The notes: a model not told the origin generated them from the letters alone. A stretch of DNA of 64,000 nucleotides from Pseudemcibacter aquimaris (GCF_028869115.1 NZ_CP079800.1:186001-250000); one strand, 5' to 3'; counted from the first letter of the stretch, positions 26,436-36,156 are shown. Numbers and translations: made by a program.

Positions 26436-27669
26436 ATGATGCATCGGCAAGCGCCGGTAATGATCTGCGTAATTTCACGTAAATCCATCCATAGATCAGC
26501 ATGCCCATTAAGGCTGCACAGGCACACATCATAAAGACGGCGTCGTAGCCCATATTATAGCCAAGCAAGCTTGCCGCGATATTTGGGCCGATGATTTGAC
26601 CAACGCCTTGTGCGCCCGGGATTAGGGATACGTACTTGCCGCTCGGGTCATAATTGGACATGGTGCCCATTTGATAAACATCGACAAAAATCCATAAGAA
26701 ATTAAAGGCGAAAACGCTGGTGACGAAACTGGTTTGATCCGGGTTGCCAATCATAATACCCGCGGATAATGCAACACAGGAAAGTGTTACAAGTAACGGT
26801 CTAACGAGGCCCATTCGGTCACTGATTAACGTGGCAACCAGACATCCACAAAGGCTCATGAATGATGCAAGCACAAGCATATCACCTATGAATTCGGCAT
26901 CAACACCCGCACGAACGGTCGCCAGTTCAATATATGTCCAATACGTACCAATGTTAATATAGGTAAAGAAAATCGCGGTTAGACAGACCCATGGCACATA
27001 GTGCGGCATATATTTTTGTTCAAATCGATGTTTGTTTTCAGCTTCTTCGATATCCAGTTCGATTTCATCCTCGCGGTGGGCGGCCTTGGCTGGCACCCAA
27101 CCAAGGAAAGGAACACTGACGAGATATAATGAAATGAAAAGCGTATAAATACCATTCATTGACATTTGCGGTAATATTTGCATTTCGGCTGCCTGTGTAA
27201 AGGCAAAAGCAAAAAGCATCATATTAAAGGCACGTGCTGGCTTTGCCGTGCCGCCCAGCGTGGCAATTGCAACGGATGTGTATACGCCACTACCAATGCC
27301 CGCAAGGCCCCGTAACCAAAGCGTATATTCATATTCCAGAAATACCATACAAAGGCCATTGGCAACCACGGCCATGACAATGCCCGCGAATACGACAATG
27401 CGGCGGTTAATGCGGTTTAAAAGTAATGATGCAAGCAAGGAACCAATCGACATACCACCAAGATCGGCACCTGCAACGCGGCCAACTTGTTCTTCAGTGA
27501 ACCCAAGCAGGTTAACCCATGCGGAACTGATAACAGGAATACCCACAACAACGGCATAGCCAAGAAGGGCCATATAAAGTGCGATGGTGATTGATTGCCA
27601 GCCGTCAAATTCGGTTTTTGAATGGTGTAATGTTGTTTTCGGTCGCGTTATTGGTTTCCCGTCATCCAT
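26434..27669 (-). CDS. MFS transporter
   Basis: 411-residue, 12-helix major facilitator. Loop 2-3 motif region is LLNRINRRIVVFAG; the central cytoplasmic loop (KAAHREDEIELDIEEAENKHRFEQK) is long and charged. Last gene of a four-gene minus-strand operon (aminotransferase, mmsA, Rieske oxygenase, MFS) with a 15-base gap to the Rieske gene, so it likely moves the substrate of that pathway. Substrate not deducible. Confidence 0.88.
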   Translation of the reverse strand: MDDGKPITRPKTTLHHSKTEFDGWQSITIALYMALLGYAVVVGIPVISSAWVNLLGFTEEQVGRVAGADLGGMSIGSLLASLLLNRINRRIVVFAGIVMAVVANGLCMVFLEYEYTLWLRGLAGIGSGVYTSVAIATLGGTAKPARAFNMMLFAFAFTQAAEMQILPQMSMNGIYTLFISLYLVSVPFLGWVPAKAAHREDEIELDIEEAENKHRFEQKYMPHYVPWVCLTAIFFTYINIGTYWTYIELATVRAGVDAEFIGDMLVLASFMSLCGCLVATLISDRMGLVRPLLVTLSCVALSAGIMIGNPDQTSFVTSVFAFNFLWIFVDVYQMGTMSNYDPSGKYVSLIPGAQGVGQIIGPNIAASLLGYNMGYDAVFMMCACAALMGMLIYGWIYVKLRRSLPALADAS

Positions 27670-27684
27670 GAATATGTATTTACC

Positions 27685-28923
27685 CTATTTTGTATTTTGT
27701 TTTTCAAGTGCATTCAGATACCAGGTGATTAAATCATCAACCAGATATTCCATATTGGAAAGCGGTCCTGGTGCATATTTCTTACTGTTTACCCCTTTTT
27801 GATTATCAACAATAATGCGTTCATCGGCGCGTGTTGTCACGTCCCATAACCATGTCAGGCGGTCCAAATCGTAATCTTTTCCTTCCTCTGCATCCGCACG
27901 TACCAGCCAATATTGATCGCACTGTGATGTTTCATGAGATGTGGGCGTAAATACATAAACAACCACATGATCATTATAAGCAAGCATATAGGTAAGCGGA
28001 CCAATCCCGAAATCAGAGGCACCATGATCCCACCCTGTAATGCTGCCAAGAAATGGTGCCAATGGTTTGCCGTCTTCGCTGCCGGTTACATATTTGTCAA
28101 ACAGTGCATATCGACCATAGCTATATTGTTCTTGGCCCTCTTCTTTTTCACAGAATTGATGATAAACATCGTAATCTTTAATGCCACAGGCTTCCATCTT
28201 TTCTAGCATGGGTTCCTGCAGCGCATTATATTTGTCGTTGTCGGTTACTTTTAACGTATGGCTTTTTGCATATTCAGGGTGTGACGGGGCGCAGTGATAA
28301 CATTCCTGATAATTTTCAAGCGTGATTTTCCAATTGGCGTTTATCGGATAATTTCTATGTTCGGCCACTTTCATGTTTTTGAAATCAAAGATTTCCATGG
28401 CGGGCATAAGATCACGTCTCGCATTATCAAGGGATTGCGGGTTATCACTTAAATTCACGAAAATAAGATCATCAATAATTTCCATTGCGCATTTATGCAG
28501 ACTGATTTTATCTTTATCAAAATCATCGGGCATGCTGTGGGCCGCGAATAGTTTACCATCCAGATCAAAGCTCCATGCATGATAAGGACAGGAAAAACGT
28601 TTTGAATTACCACTTTTTTCAAGGCAGACGTGGGAACCACGGTGCGGGCAAACATTATAATGAGCCGCGATGCTTTCGTCTTTGGTGCGGACCAAAATGA
28701 TGCTTTCATCAAGCAGGTTAAACAGGAAAAAATCACCAACATTTGGAATTTGCGAGGCATGCCCCGCAAAAATCCAACTGTTGTAAATAATGGCTTCTTT
28801 TTCCCGTTCGAATATGGATGGATCTTTATAAAATTGACGTGGCATTGACCAGCCGGATTTACTGCCGTCTGCACGTATTCTATCCGGTATTGCTTTTCCG
28901 GTGTAAGATTGCTCCATATTCAT
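27685..28923 (-). CDS. Rieske non-heme iron oxygenase alpha subunit, CntA/GbcA-like
   Basis: 412 residues. Rieske [2Fe-2S] ligands C92-x-H94 (CPHRG) and C112-x2-H115 (CPYHAW). The mononuclear-iron motif ENYQECYHCAPSH places E207, H210 and H215. Glu rather than Asp at the bridging position is the hallmark of the carnitine/betaine type (CntA), which oxidises quaternary ammonium compounds by N-demethylation or C-N cleavage. The reductase partner is not encoded nearby. It sits between mmsA and an MFS transporter in a tight operon, so it probably acts on a methylated amine that yields a beta-amino acid or malonate-semialdehyde-like product; that is inference. Confidence 0.87.
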   Translation of the reverse strand: MNMEQSYTGKAIPDRIRADGSKSGWSMPRQFYKDPSIFEREKEAIIYNSWIFAGHASQIPNVGDFFLFNLLDESIILVRTKDESIAAHYNVCPHRGSHVCLEKSGNSKRFSCPYHAWSFDLDGKLFAAHSMPDDFDKDKISLHKCAMEIIDDLIFVNLSDNPQSLDNARRDLMPAMEIFDFKNMKVAEHRNYPINANWKITLENYQECYHCAPSHPEYAKSHTLKVTDNDKYNALQEPMLEKMEACGIKDYDVYHQFCEKEEGQEQYSYGRYALFDKYVTGSEDGKPLAPFLGSITGWDHGASDFGIGPLTYMLAYNDHVVVYVFTPTSHETSQCDQYWLVRADAEEGKDYDLDRLTWLWDVTTRADERIIVDNQKGVNSKKYAPGPLSNMEYLVDDLITWYLNALEKQNTK

Positions 28924-28941
28924 ATATTTTCCCTTTAACTA

Positions 28942-30441
28942 TTAATCACTGGATGGGAAGCTTAGGTTTGCTCCTGCCATAATACTGGTTGGCCAGCGGC
29001 TTGTTACTGTTTTAATTTTGGTCCAGAAACGAACGCCTTCTGGGCCATACATATGATGGTCACCGAAAATGGATCTTTTCCAGCCACCAAAACTATGGAA
29101 AGCAAGCGGAACCGGAAGTGGTACATTAACACCAACCATGCCCACTTTAATTTTACGGGTAAATTCGCGGGCGATATCGCCGTCGCGGGTAAAGATACAG
29201 GTGCCATTTCCATATTCGTGGTTCTGCACAAGTTCCACGGCTTCTTCGTAACTGTTTACACGTACAACGGAAAGAACAGGGCCAAAGATTTCTTCTGTAT
29301 AGACGGACATATCCGTTGTGACATTGTCAATAATGGTTGGGCCACAGAAATAACCGCCTTCTTTTCCTTCTGGTCCTTCAAAAGAACGGCCATCAAGTGC
29401 GATTGTTGCACCGTCTTTTTCACCCTCGGAAATTAATCCCTTAACACGTTCGCAGTGTTCTTTGGTAATCAACGGGCCCATTTCATTGCCGGAAACCATA
29501 CCACAGCCAACTTTAATGTTTTCGGCTTGCTCTTTAATCTTAGCGATCATTTCATCGGCAACTTCGTCCCCGACAGCGACCGCAACCGATAACGCCATGC
29601 AGCGTTCACCAGCGGAACCAAATGCCGCGCCAATCATGGCATCAACAGCTTGTTGAATGTCAGCATCCGGCATGATGATTGCGTGATTTTTTGCGCCGCC
29701 AAGTGCCTGTACGCGTTTATTGTGTGCAGTACCGGTATGATAAATATATTCCGCAACTGGTGTTGATCCAACAAAGCTTACGGCTTCGATACCGTCATGC
29801 TTAAGGATATGATCAACGGCTTCTTTATCGCCGTGCACCACATTAAACACGCCATCCGGAAGACCTGCTTCAGAAAATAATTTCGCAAGCAAGTTCGCAC
29901 ATGACGGATCACGTTCCGATGGTTTAAGAATGAATGTATTGCCACAGGCAATCGCCAGTGGAATTGTCCATAATGGCACCATCGCCGGGAAATTGAACGG
30001 GGTAATGGAACATACAACACCAAGGGCCTGACGGGTGTTATAAACATCAATACCGCCACCCACTTGCTGGGAAAATTCGCCCTTTAACATTTCAGGAATG
30101 CCACACGCGTTTTCAACAATTTCAAAACCACGGGTTAGCTCACCCATTGCATCGTCCCACACCTTGCCGTGTTCTTTTACAACATGTTTACAAAGCTCAT
30201 CACGGTTTTGTTCAAGCAGTTCGCGGAATTTGAACATGATGGCGACACGTTTCATCAGTCCCGTATCTGACCAGCTTTCAAAAGCTGCAGCCGCAGTGGC
30301 AACCGCCGCATCAACGTCAGCCGTGCTAGCAAGGCCTACTTCACCCTGAACGTCACCTGTGGATGGATCATAAATTGGTGCCGTGCGGCCACCTGTTGCG
30401 GCAACGGTTTTACCACCAATATAATGGTCTACTTTATACAT
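28942..30441 (-). CDS. mmsA: methylmalonate/malonate-semialdehyde dehydrogenase (acylating)
   Basis: 499-residue CoA-dependent aldehyde dehydrogenase that converts malonate or methylmalonate semialdehyde to acetyl- or propionyl-CoA, CO2 and NADH. Family signatures: PFNFPAMVPLWTIPLAIACGN, VQALGGAKNHAIIMPDAD and the catalytic Cys in GSAGERCMALS. The GERCMA sequence distinguishes MmsA from ordinary aldehyde dehydrogenases. It lies 14 bases after the omega-aminotransferase, exactly the partner needed to remove malonate semialdehyde from beta-alanine. Confidence 0.94.
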   Translation of the reverse strand: MYKVDHYIGGKTVAATGGRTAPIYDPSTGDVQGEVGLASTADVDAAVATAAAAFESWSDTGLMKRVAIMFKFRELLEQNRDELCKHVVKEHGKVWDDAMGELTRGFEIVENACGIPEMLKGEFSQQVGGGIDVYNTRQALGVVCSITPFNFPAMVPLWTIPLAIACGNTFILKPSERDPSCANLLAKLFSEAGLPDGVFNVVHGDKEAVDHILKHDGIEAVSFVGSTPVAEYIYHTGTAHNKRVQALGGAKNHAIIMPDADIQQAVDAMIGAAFGSAGERCMALSVAVAVGDEVADEMIAKIKEQAENIKVGCGMVSGNEMGPLITKEHCERVKGLISEGEKDGATIALDGRSFEGPEGKEGGYFCGPTIIDNVTTDMSVYTEEIFGPVLSVVRVNSYEEAVELVQNHEYGNGTCIFTRDGDIAREFTRKIKVGMVGVNVPLPVPLAFHSFGGWKRSIFGDHHMYGPEGVRFWTKIKTVTSRWPTSIMAGANLSFPSSD

Positions 30442-30455
30442 TTTATTCTCTTTTC

Positions 30456-31784
30456 TTAATCGATTTCGTTTGCTGCTTTTTTCAAGGCATCAAAAATTGG
30501 TTCTAATTCTGACTGACTGCTCGTCAAGATCGGTGCAATGGCTACTGTATCACCATTTGACCGGATGCCAATACCATGATCGTATGCCCTTAAGAAGAAA
30601 TCATAGGAACGGGCACCAATTTGGCCATCACGTTGTTCAATGGTAAGGCCGCCCGCATATCCAATATTCCTAATGTCGGTGATGAATGGGCTGCCTTTTA
30701 AATCATGAATGCAATCTTCGAAGAATTTCGCATTATTTCTAACATTTTCATAGATGCCTTCTTCGATGAAGATTTCCTGTGCCGCAAGGGCTGCCGCGAC
30801 CGCAAGCGGATGGGCGGAATATGTATACCCATGGAAAAATTCAACACCGGCTTTAGTGCCATCGATGAATGTATCATAAATTTGCTTACTTGCGATAACA
30901 CCACCCATTGGAACGGCGGCGTTATTGATCGCTTTCGCCATCGTGCAGATATCAGGTGTCACACCGAAATAAGTAGCGGCGTTTGCCTCACCCAGACGGC
31001 CAAACGCGGTAATGACTTCATCAAAAATAAGCAGAATGCCGTGTTTTTCTGTAATTTCACGAAGTTTCTGTAAGTATCCTTTTGGTGGCACAAACATACC
31101 GGCAGAACCGACCATTGGTTCAACGATCACCGCAGCAATGGTTGATGCATCATGTAGGGTGATGATTTGTTCCAGTTCCTTAAGATATTTCATCGGGTCT
31201 GTTTCTGGTTGACCACGGGTGAAGGCATTTTCAGCCACATCATATGGAAACGGAATATGATCAACGCCACTTAACATGCTGCCGAAAAATTTGCGGTTAT
31301 TGACCATGCCACCGACGGAAATGCCACCAAAACCAACACCATGATAACCATTAACGCGGCCGATCAGACGGGTGCGTGTTCCTTCGCCGTTAATGCGGTG
31401 ATAAGCCAGCGCCATTTTAAGGGCGGTATCCACGGCTTCTGATCCGGAATTGGTGAAAAACACATGATTTAAATCACCCGGGAATTGATCCGCGATAACA
31501 TTGGCAAGTTCAAATGCCTTTTCATGACCAAAGTTAAAGGCCGTTGAGTAATCCATTTCCCCGGCTTGATTTTGAATGGCTTCGGTAATTTTGGGATGAC
31601 AGTGACCTAGGTTTGAACACCAAAGGCCGGAAAATGCATCGAGAATTTTACGTCCATCTGTTGTTTCGTAATAAAGCCCTTTTGCGCTTTTATAAAGGCG
31701 CGGTGCTTCTTTAAAAGCACGGTTTGGCGTAAATGGCATCCAATAGGCGCCCAAATGGTCATTTTTTGCGTCTGTGTGATTCAT
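30456..31784 (-). CDS. beta-alanine/omega-amino acid--pyruvate aminotransferase
   Basis: 442-residue class III PLP aminotransferase. YWMPFTPNRAFKEAPR at the N-terminus, NSGSEAVDTALKMALAYHR, the IFDEVITAFGRLG Asp, and the PLP lysine in TMAKAINNAAVPMGG all match the omega-APT subgroup. Expected reaction: beta-alanine + pyruvate to malonate semialdehyde + alanine, which the following mmsA product consumes. First gene of the operon aminotransferase-mmsA-Rieske-MFS, divergent from a PuuR-like regulator 157 bases away. Confidence 0.9.
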   Translation of the reverse strand: MNHTDAKNDHLGAYWMPFTPNRAFKEAPRLYKSAKGLYYETTDGRKILDAFSGLWCSNLGHCHPKITEAIQNQAGEMDYSTAFNFGHEKAFELANVIADQFPGDLNHVFFTNSGSEAVDTALKMALAYHRINGEGTRTRLIGRVNGYHGVGFGGISVGGMVNNRKFFGSMLSGVDHIPFPYDVAENAFTRGQPETDPMKYLKELEQIITLHDASTIAAVIVEPMVGSAGMFVPPKGYLQKLREITEKHGILLIFDEVITAFGRLGEANAATYFGVTPDICTMAKAINNAAVPMGGVIASKQIYDTFIDGTKAGVEFFHGYTYSAHPLAVAAALAAQEIFIEEGIYENVRNNAKFFEDCIHDLKGSPFITDIRNIGYAGGLTIEQRDGQIGARSYDFFLRAYDHGIGIRSNGDTVAIAPILTSSQSELEPIFDALKKAANEID

Positions 31785-31940
31785 AGCACAAATTCTTCTT
31801 TGTTAATATTGATAGATAATGAGAATGTAGCGAAATTAGGGTAATATTTTCAAGTGTTTTGTGTATAAGATTAAGTTATTGAAATTAATCAGTACATATT
31901 TTAATGTGTTTAAAATAATAAACAATTGAACAGGTGTACA

Positions 31941-32483
31941 ATGGTAAATGTTGCGAATCGTTTAAGATTAATGCGTGAAACGGCCGGAATTTCACAGCGG
32001 GAACTAGCACGGAAAGTCGGGGTCAGTAACGGAACAATTTCACAAATTGAAAAAGGAAATAGCGATCCTTCGGTTGGGCTTTTGAAACAGATATTAGAGG
32101 GGCTAGAGCTTTCGATCGCCGATTTTTTTGAAGAGAAAATCCAACCACGGCAAAAAATATTTTATGCCGAAGATGAACTCGTTGATGTCGGATCCGGTAA
32201 AGTGAAATTTTTACAAATGGGGCCATCAACTGCAGGGCGAAAAATTCAGTTCCTAAGGGAATTTTATGAGGGTGGCGCATCAACGGGTCATAAGTCACTT
32301 GTTCATGAAGGCGAAGAAGCAGGTTTCATTCTTTCCGGGCAGCTAGAAGTAACAGTAGGGGATCAAAGACGTGTTTTAAATGCCGGTGAGGGTTATTACT
32401 TCAACAGTACAACACCGCATAGTTTCAGAAACGTCAGCCCGGAACCATGTGAAATTATTAGTGCTTGTACGCCACCGTTTTAA
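31941..32483 (+). CDS. XRE-cupin transcriptional regulator (PuuR-like)
   Basis: 180 residues from ATG 31941; AGGTG lies just upstream, and a TTG five codons earlier is less likely. The N-terminal HTH_3 domain (LRLMRETAGISQRELARKVGVSNGTISQIEKG, in two pieces) is followed by a C-terminal cupin (GEEAGFILSGQLEVTVG, YYFNSTTPH). This architecture is that of PuuR and related regulators of amine and amino-acid catabolism, where the cupin senses a small ligand. It is divergent from the aminotransferase-mmsA-Rieske-MFS operon, which it most likely controls. Confidence 0.88.
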   Translation: MVNVANRLRLMRETAGISQRELARKVGVSNGTISQIEKGNSDPSVGLLKQILEGLELSIADFFEEKIQPRQKIFYAEDELVDVGSGKVKFLQMGPSTAGRKIQFLREFYEGGASTGHKSLVHEGEEAGFILSGQLEVTVGDQRRVLNAGEGYYFNSTTPHSFRNVSPEPCEIISACTPPF

Positions 32484-32497
32484 TTTTATAATCTCTA

Positions 32498-33289
32498 ATG
32501 ATGAAACAGGATGCACAAAGCATAAAAAATTTGGTGACCCGTTACATGGGGTATTGGGACAGTTCGGATATTGACGGACTTATGTCCATGTATGATAAAT
32601 CCATGTCGTATCATGATCTGCCATCGGGCGAGGTGATAAAATATGATGAACTGTATCAGTTTTTAAAAGACACATTTGAATTACAATCTGATCCAAGAAT
32701 TAAGTTAAATGAAACGACCGTGATCGAGGGGAATTCCGCTTTCATTCATTGGACCCAGAGCTTCTTATCAACCGATACAGGACGGAATGTGAAAATTAAC
32801 GGTGTGGAACTGATTAAATTTCAAGATGGCAAGATCATAAGTATTCATGAATTTTATGAATATCAAACCACGGCGTCATTATTGATGCCATCACCCGGCA
32901 CCGAAAGTTACATGGAAAAAATGACCAAGCTTGGTCTTTCCAAAGAAATGGTTGAACAGATTAAAATTGAACTTACAGAATATCTTAAAAAGGAACGCCC
33001 ATACCTGCTTCCGGATTTGACGTTGGCGACGGTGGCGGATAGGTTGGGATATACCCGCAATCAAATATCCTTCGTCATTAATCATGTCCTTGATAAAACA
33101 TTTTATGATTTACTTAATGGTCATCGGATTGATCATGCCATTTCGAGAATGTCATTGCCGGACAATAACCTATCAATTCTTGAGCTTGGTTTTGATGCGG
33201 GTTTTAACTCTGTATCCGGATTTTATAACGCCTTTAAAAAGCAAACATCGAAAACACCCGCACAATATTTAAGGCACTTGAAACGATAA
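32498..33289 (+). CDS. NTF2-like domain fused to AraC-type helix-turn-helix
   Basis: 263 residues. Residues ~1-130 form an NTF2/SnoaL-like cone fold (ITRYMGYWDSSDIDGLMSMYD-like opening, IHWTQSF, GVELIKFQDGKIISIHEFYEY). After a linker, residues ~165-260 hold an AraC/XylS DNA-binding domain: LTLATVADRLGYTRNQISFVI as the first helix-turn-helix, then NNLSILELGFDAGFNSVSGFYNAFKK and TPAQYLR. AraC regulators usually carry a cupin or amidase-like sensor, so the NTF2-like sensor is unusual. It is 14 bases downstream of the PuuR-like gene. A short hairpin (CCGATT/AATCGG) follows the stop without a T run. Ligand unknown. Confidence 0.82.
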   Translation: MMKQDAQSIKNLVTRYMGYWDSSDIDGLMSMYDKSMSYHDLPSGEVIKYDELYQFLKDTFELQSDPRIKLNETTVIEGNSAFIHWTQSFLSTDTGRNVKINGVELIKFQDGKIISIHEFYEYQTTASLLMPSPGTESYMEKMTKLGLSKEMVEQIKIELTEYLKKERPYLLPDLTLATVADRLGYTRNQISFVINHVLDKTFYDLLNGHRIDHAISRMSLPDNNLSILELGFDAGFNSVSGFYNAFKKQTSKTPAQYLRHLKR

Positions 33290-33376
33290 CCCGATTTTCC
33301 AATCGGTCCCGCGAAGAAGACGAAAAAATGTTATCATCCCTATAGTCATAGGTAGAAATATAGGGAAACATAAAAA

Positions 33377-33700
33377 TTGACAGTGAGATCACCTGCTGAA
33401 CAAGCGGGGATATATGATATTTTTTTGGCCTTTATCGCCCAGCATCAGCAAAAGTTGAAATGGACGGTATATGCTCTTTTGCTGCTTAATTTCGGATATT
33501 ATATTTTTGATGATCTGCGCGCAGCACAAGCAACCCTGACGGATCAATCAAGCTTTTTACAAATCACTTCTGCCTTTGCCACGTCACTGGACGAACTTGG
33601 GTGGTTTGTTATTCTGTTTATGTTAGAGGCCGAAACATACTGGATGGAAGAAGAGGGCGGCCCCATATACTGGATCATGAATGTGGTTAACCGAGTTTGA
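33377..33700 (+). pseudogene. 5' fragment of a six-helix membrane-protein gene
   Basis: 107 codons from TTG 33377 (AGGGA upstream). Two hydrophobic helices align with the N-terminal third of the intact protein at 45533: VYALLLLNFGYYIFDDLRAA with IYTLLSANIYFFFVDDYAAA, and FAT-x7-GWFVILFMLEAETYW with FTATIDTVNWVVLLLLFELETW. The match stops near WIMNVV, where the paralogue goes on for ~180 more residues. Immediately after it, in another frame, begins the 3' half of a sodium symporter. The simplest reading is a deletion that fused two genes and left both truncated. It may still be translated as a short membrane peptide. Confidence 0.65.
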
Positions 33701-34736
33701 TTTGCTGATCTGGATTGTTTTCATTGACGGGCTTAGCTGGTCTGTTGCCTATGCCATTGGCCCATGGCAGGCTGGCCGTCATCTGATGGCCAAAAATGAA
33801 CATGTGGTTTTACGTGCGTCAATTTATGCGCTTATTATTATCATCTTTATGCAGTATGCCATTTATGGACTTGGCGGATTTGTAAACTTGGCAAATCCGA
33901 ATATTGAACCCGTTGAAACGGTGATCATTTGGGCCGCTAAAAATATGGTTCCTGAATTCCTAGGGGCTTTGTTGCTTGCGGGTATTATGGCGGCGGCGCT
34001 TTCATCGGCGTCCACCTTTTTATCATTGATCGGGTTCAGCCTTTCTAACGATATCGTTAAGCGTGATGAACCGCTTACGCTTGGCAAAACGCGAATAATT
34101 ATGATGATCACGGGCATCGTGGTTTTAATCGCCAGTTTTTATTTTCCGGCGAATATTTTCTGGCTGATGATTTTTATCGGTACTGTTTTTTCATCATCAT
34201 GGGGTGTTGTTGGGTTCATGAGCGTCTGGAGTAAGAAATTAACGGCGGACGCCGCATTCTGGGGCATGATATCGGGCTTGGTGTTTAATGTGGTGCCCGC
34301 GGCACTTGTTTATTTTGAGTTTATATCGTTACCCAGTTACATGAACCCGGCCATTATCGGCGTTGTGGTAAGTCTGATAGTGACTTTATTCATGTGCACA
34401 AGAACCACGGTTACACGCGCAGAAGCCAGATACCGAATGCGCATGCACCGCCCACCAGAAGAAGATTGTGATCCGGCGGCGATTAAGAAAACGATGATTG
34501 CGCCAATTATTCAGATCATATTCGGCTTCATTATGCCGTTCTTATTGATTTATAATTATGTCATTCCATATCAACGCGGTGCGGGACAATTATTACCAGA
34601 CGGCAGTTTGGATTGGACACAAGTTGAACCGATCCTGGCGGTTTCATGGGTGTTCATCCATGTTCCGCTTGGCTGTTTGACGATATATATTCTGCGAACG
34701 CGGTATGCCCGTGGCATTAAAACCAGAAGGCACTGA
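33681..34736 (+). pseudogene. 3' half of a sodium:solute symporter gene (SSS family)
   Basis: 351 codons open from ATG 33681. The sequence is the C-terminal part of an SSS/SLC5 transporter: GLSWSVAYAIGPWQAGRHLMA corresponds to the PutP segment near residue 240, and LLLAGIMAAALSSASTFLSLIGFSLSNDI matches PutP TM8 with its Na2-site serines. Family members are ~500-600 residues, so some 200-250 N-terminal residues (five to six helices and half of the Na2 site) are missing. It overlaps the previous fragment by 20 bases in a different frame. Loss of the N-terminal bundle should abolish transport. The coding frame itself is undamaged, so the event may be recent or the join an assembly artefact. Confidence 0.65.
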
Positions 34737-36137
34737 TTAAAAACCGGCATCACCTGTTGGCCAAGCCGGGCTGTCACCAACATTTTGACCTTCACGGTCA
34801 ATCTTGGCGATGGCAGTTTCCATGATTTCAAGCCCTTCTTTAAAGGTATCAATATTCATGTTTAGGGCCGGATACATGCGGATGTTTTCTTCACGGTCGC
34901 TGATGGCCCATACACCTGTATGAAGCATTTCGCTTCTGACGGCGCGGGCGTACCACCAATGTTCATCATCCGGCTTATCAGATGGTTTTTGGAAACTGAC
35001 GCCCATAAGTAATCCGCTGAGACGGACTTGTCTGACGATTTCATATTTGCATTCCCATTTTCCCATAACATCTTTTGCGATGTCCGCTAGTTTCACGGAA
35101 TGGGCAAGTACATTATCGCGTTCATATATTTCCAGCGTTTTAAGGGCAGCAGCACATCCGGCAGGGGTGCCTGCGAATGTTGAGCTTGCGGAAAAATCAG
35201 GATTGTTACCAAGAATTTCATCTTTTGCAGAAACGCCAGCCAGTGCCTCGATCCCGCCGGAAAGGTTTTTACCCATCACGAGGATATCCGGTACCACATC
35301 ATAATGTTCAACGGCCCACATTTTTGTGGTTCTGCCAAGGCCCGTTAAGACCTCATCAGCGATCATCAGCCAGTCATTGCGGTCACATATATCACGTATG
35401 CCTTTTAAGAAGTTCTTGGTCGGGATCCAGTTGCCGCCTTCCGCGAGGCCCGGTTCCACCATTACGGCAGCGATGTTATCTTTGTCGGCTATATATTTCG
35501 GAATGTGATGCTCAAGATAATGAAGACAGTAATCTGAATATTGATCTTCGGTCATGTTTGCTGGAATATGATCGCTGTGTGGATATGGCGCGATAATGGC
35601 GCCGCCATTCCAGCCTTCCATATATTTTTTGGTGTTTAAACCGCTGAATATTTTTGTGCCAAGGCTATTGCCATGGAACGACGATGAAAAGGTAATGACA
35701 TGGCGTCTTTTTTTGTAACACATGGCCATGTAATAAGCGGACTCGGCGGCTTCGGTACCGGATACTTCGAATGTAAAACGGGGGAGTGCTTTTTCCGGGG
35801 TAATGGCCGCTATTTTTTCCGCCAGTTCGTATCTAAGTGGGTGATCATAATGAAAACCGTATCTTTTATGGGCTTCGTGAACGGCTTCAATAATTTCAGG
35901 GTGGGCGTTGCCGATAGGGTTCGTTGCCCAGCCATTTTGAAAATCGATATATTTATTATCATCAACATCCCAAATGTAATCCCCTTTGGCGCGGTCGACC
36001 ATGACTTGTCCCGCTGGCCTAAAACCGCGTCTGGATGCTTTTTGCACATCTTCGGCGTATCTTAATCCATTATGGAAAACAGGAATGCCACGTTCAAGTA
36101 TCGCTTTTGCATTTGGTCCGGGAATTGATTTTGTCAT
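34737..36137 (-). CDS. class III PLP aminotransferase (second in window)
   Basis: 466 residues. VSGTEAAESAYYMAMCYK (PLP phosphate region), MIADEVLTGLGRTT (Asp on the pyridine N) and the PLP lysine in LVMGKNLSGG. Class III enzymes transaminate omega-amino groups of amines and amino acids; within a polyamine cluster a diamine or aminoaldehyde substrate is likely. Its start is 20 bases from a TGTGATCACA operator shared with the divergent spermidine-dehydrogenase-like gene. It is stop-to-stop with the truncated symporter. Precise substrate not assignable. Confidence 0.87.
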   Translation of the reverse strand: MTKSIPGPNAKAILERGIPVFHNGLRYAEDVQKASRRGFRPAGQVMVDRAKGDYIWDVDDNKYIDFQNGWATNPIGNAHPEIIEAVHEAHKRYGFHYDHPLRYELAEKIAAITPEKALPRFTFEVSGTEAAESAYYMAMCYKKRRHVITFSSSFHGNSLGTKIFSGLNTKKYMEGWNGGAIIAPYPHSDHIPANMTEDQYSDYCLHYLEHHIPKYIADKDNIAAVMVEPGLAEGGNWIPTKNFLKGIRDICDRNDWLMIADEVLTGLGRTTKMWAVEHYDVVPDILVMGKNLSGGIEALAGVSAKDEILGNNPDFSASSTFAGTPAGCAAALKTLEIYERDNVLAHSVKLADIAKDVMGKWECKYEIVRQVRLSGLLMGVSFQKPSDKPDDEHWWYARAVRSEMLHTGVWAISDREENIRMYPALNMNIDTFKEGLEIMETAIAKIDREGQNVGDSPAWPTGDAGF

Positions 36138-36156
36138 TTTTATCTCTATAATATTT

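Noticed and set aside
33681-34736. Full-length short symporter
   Set aside because: The homology begins in the middle of the transporter fold; half of the helices and Na+ ligands are absent, so it is treated as truncated.
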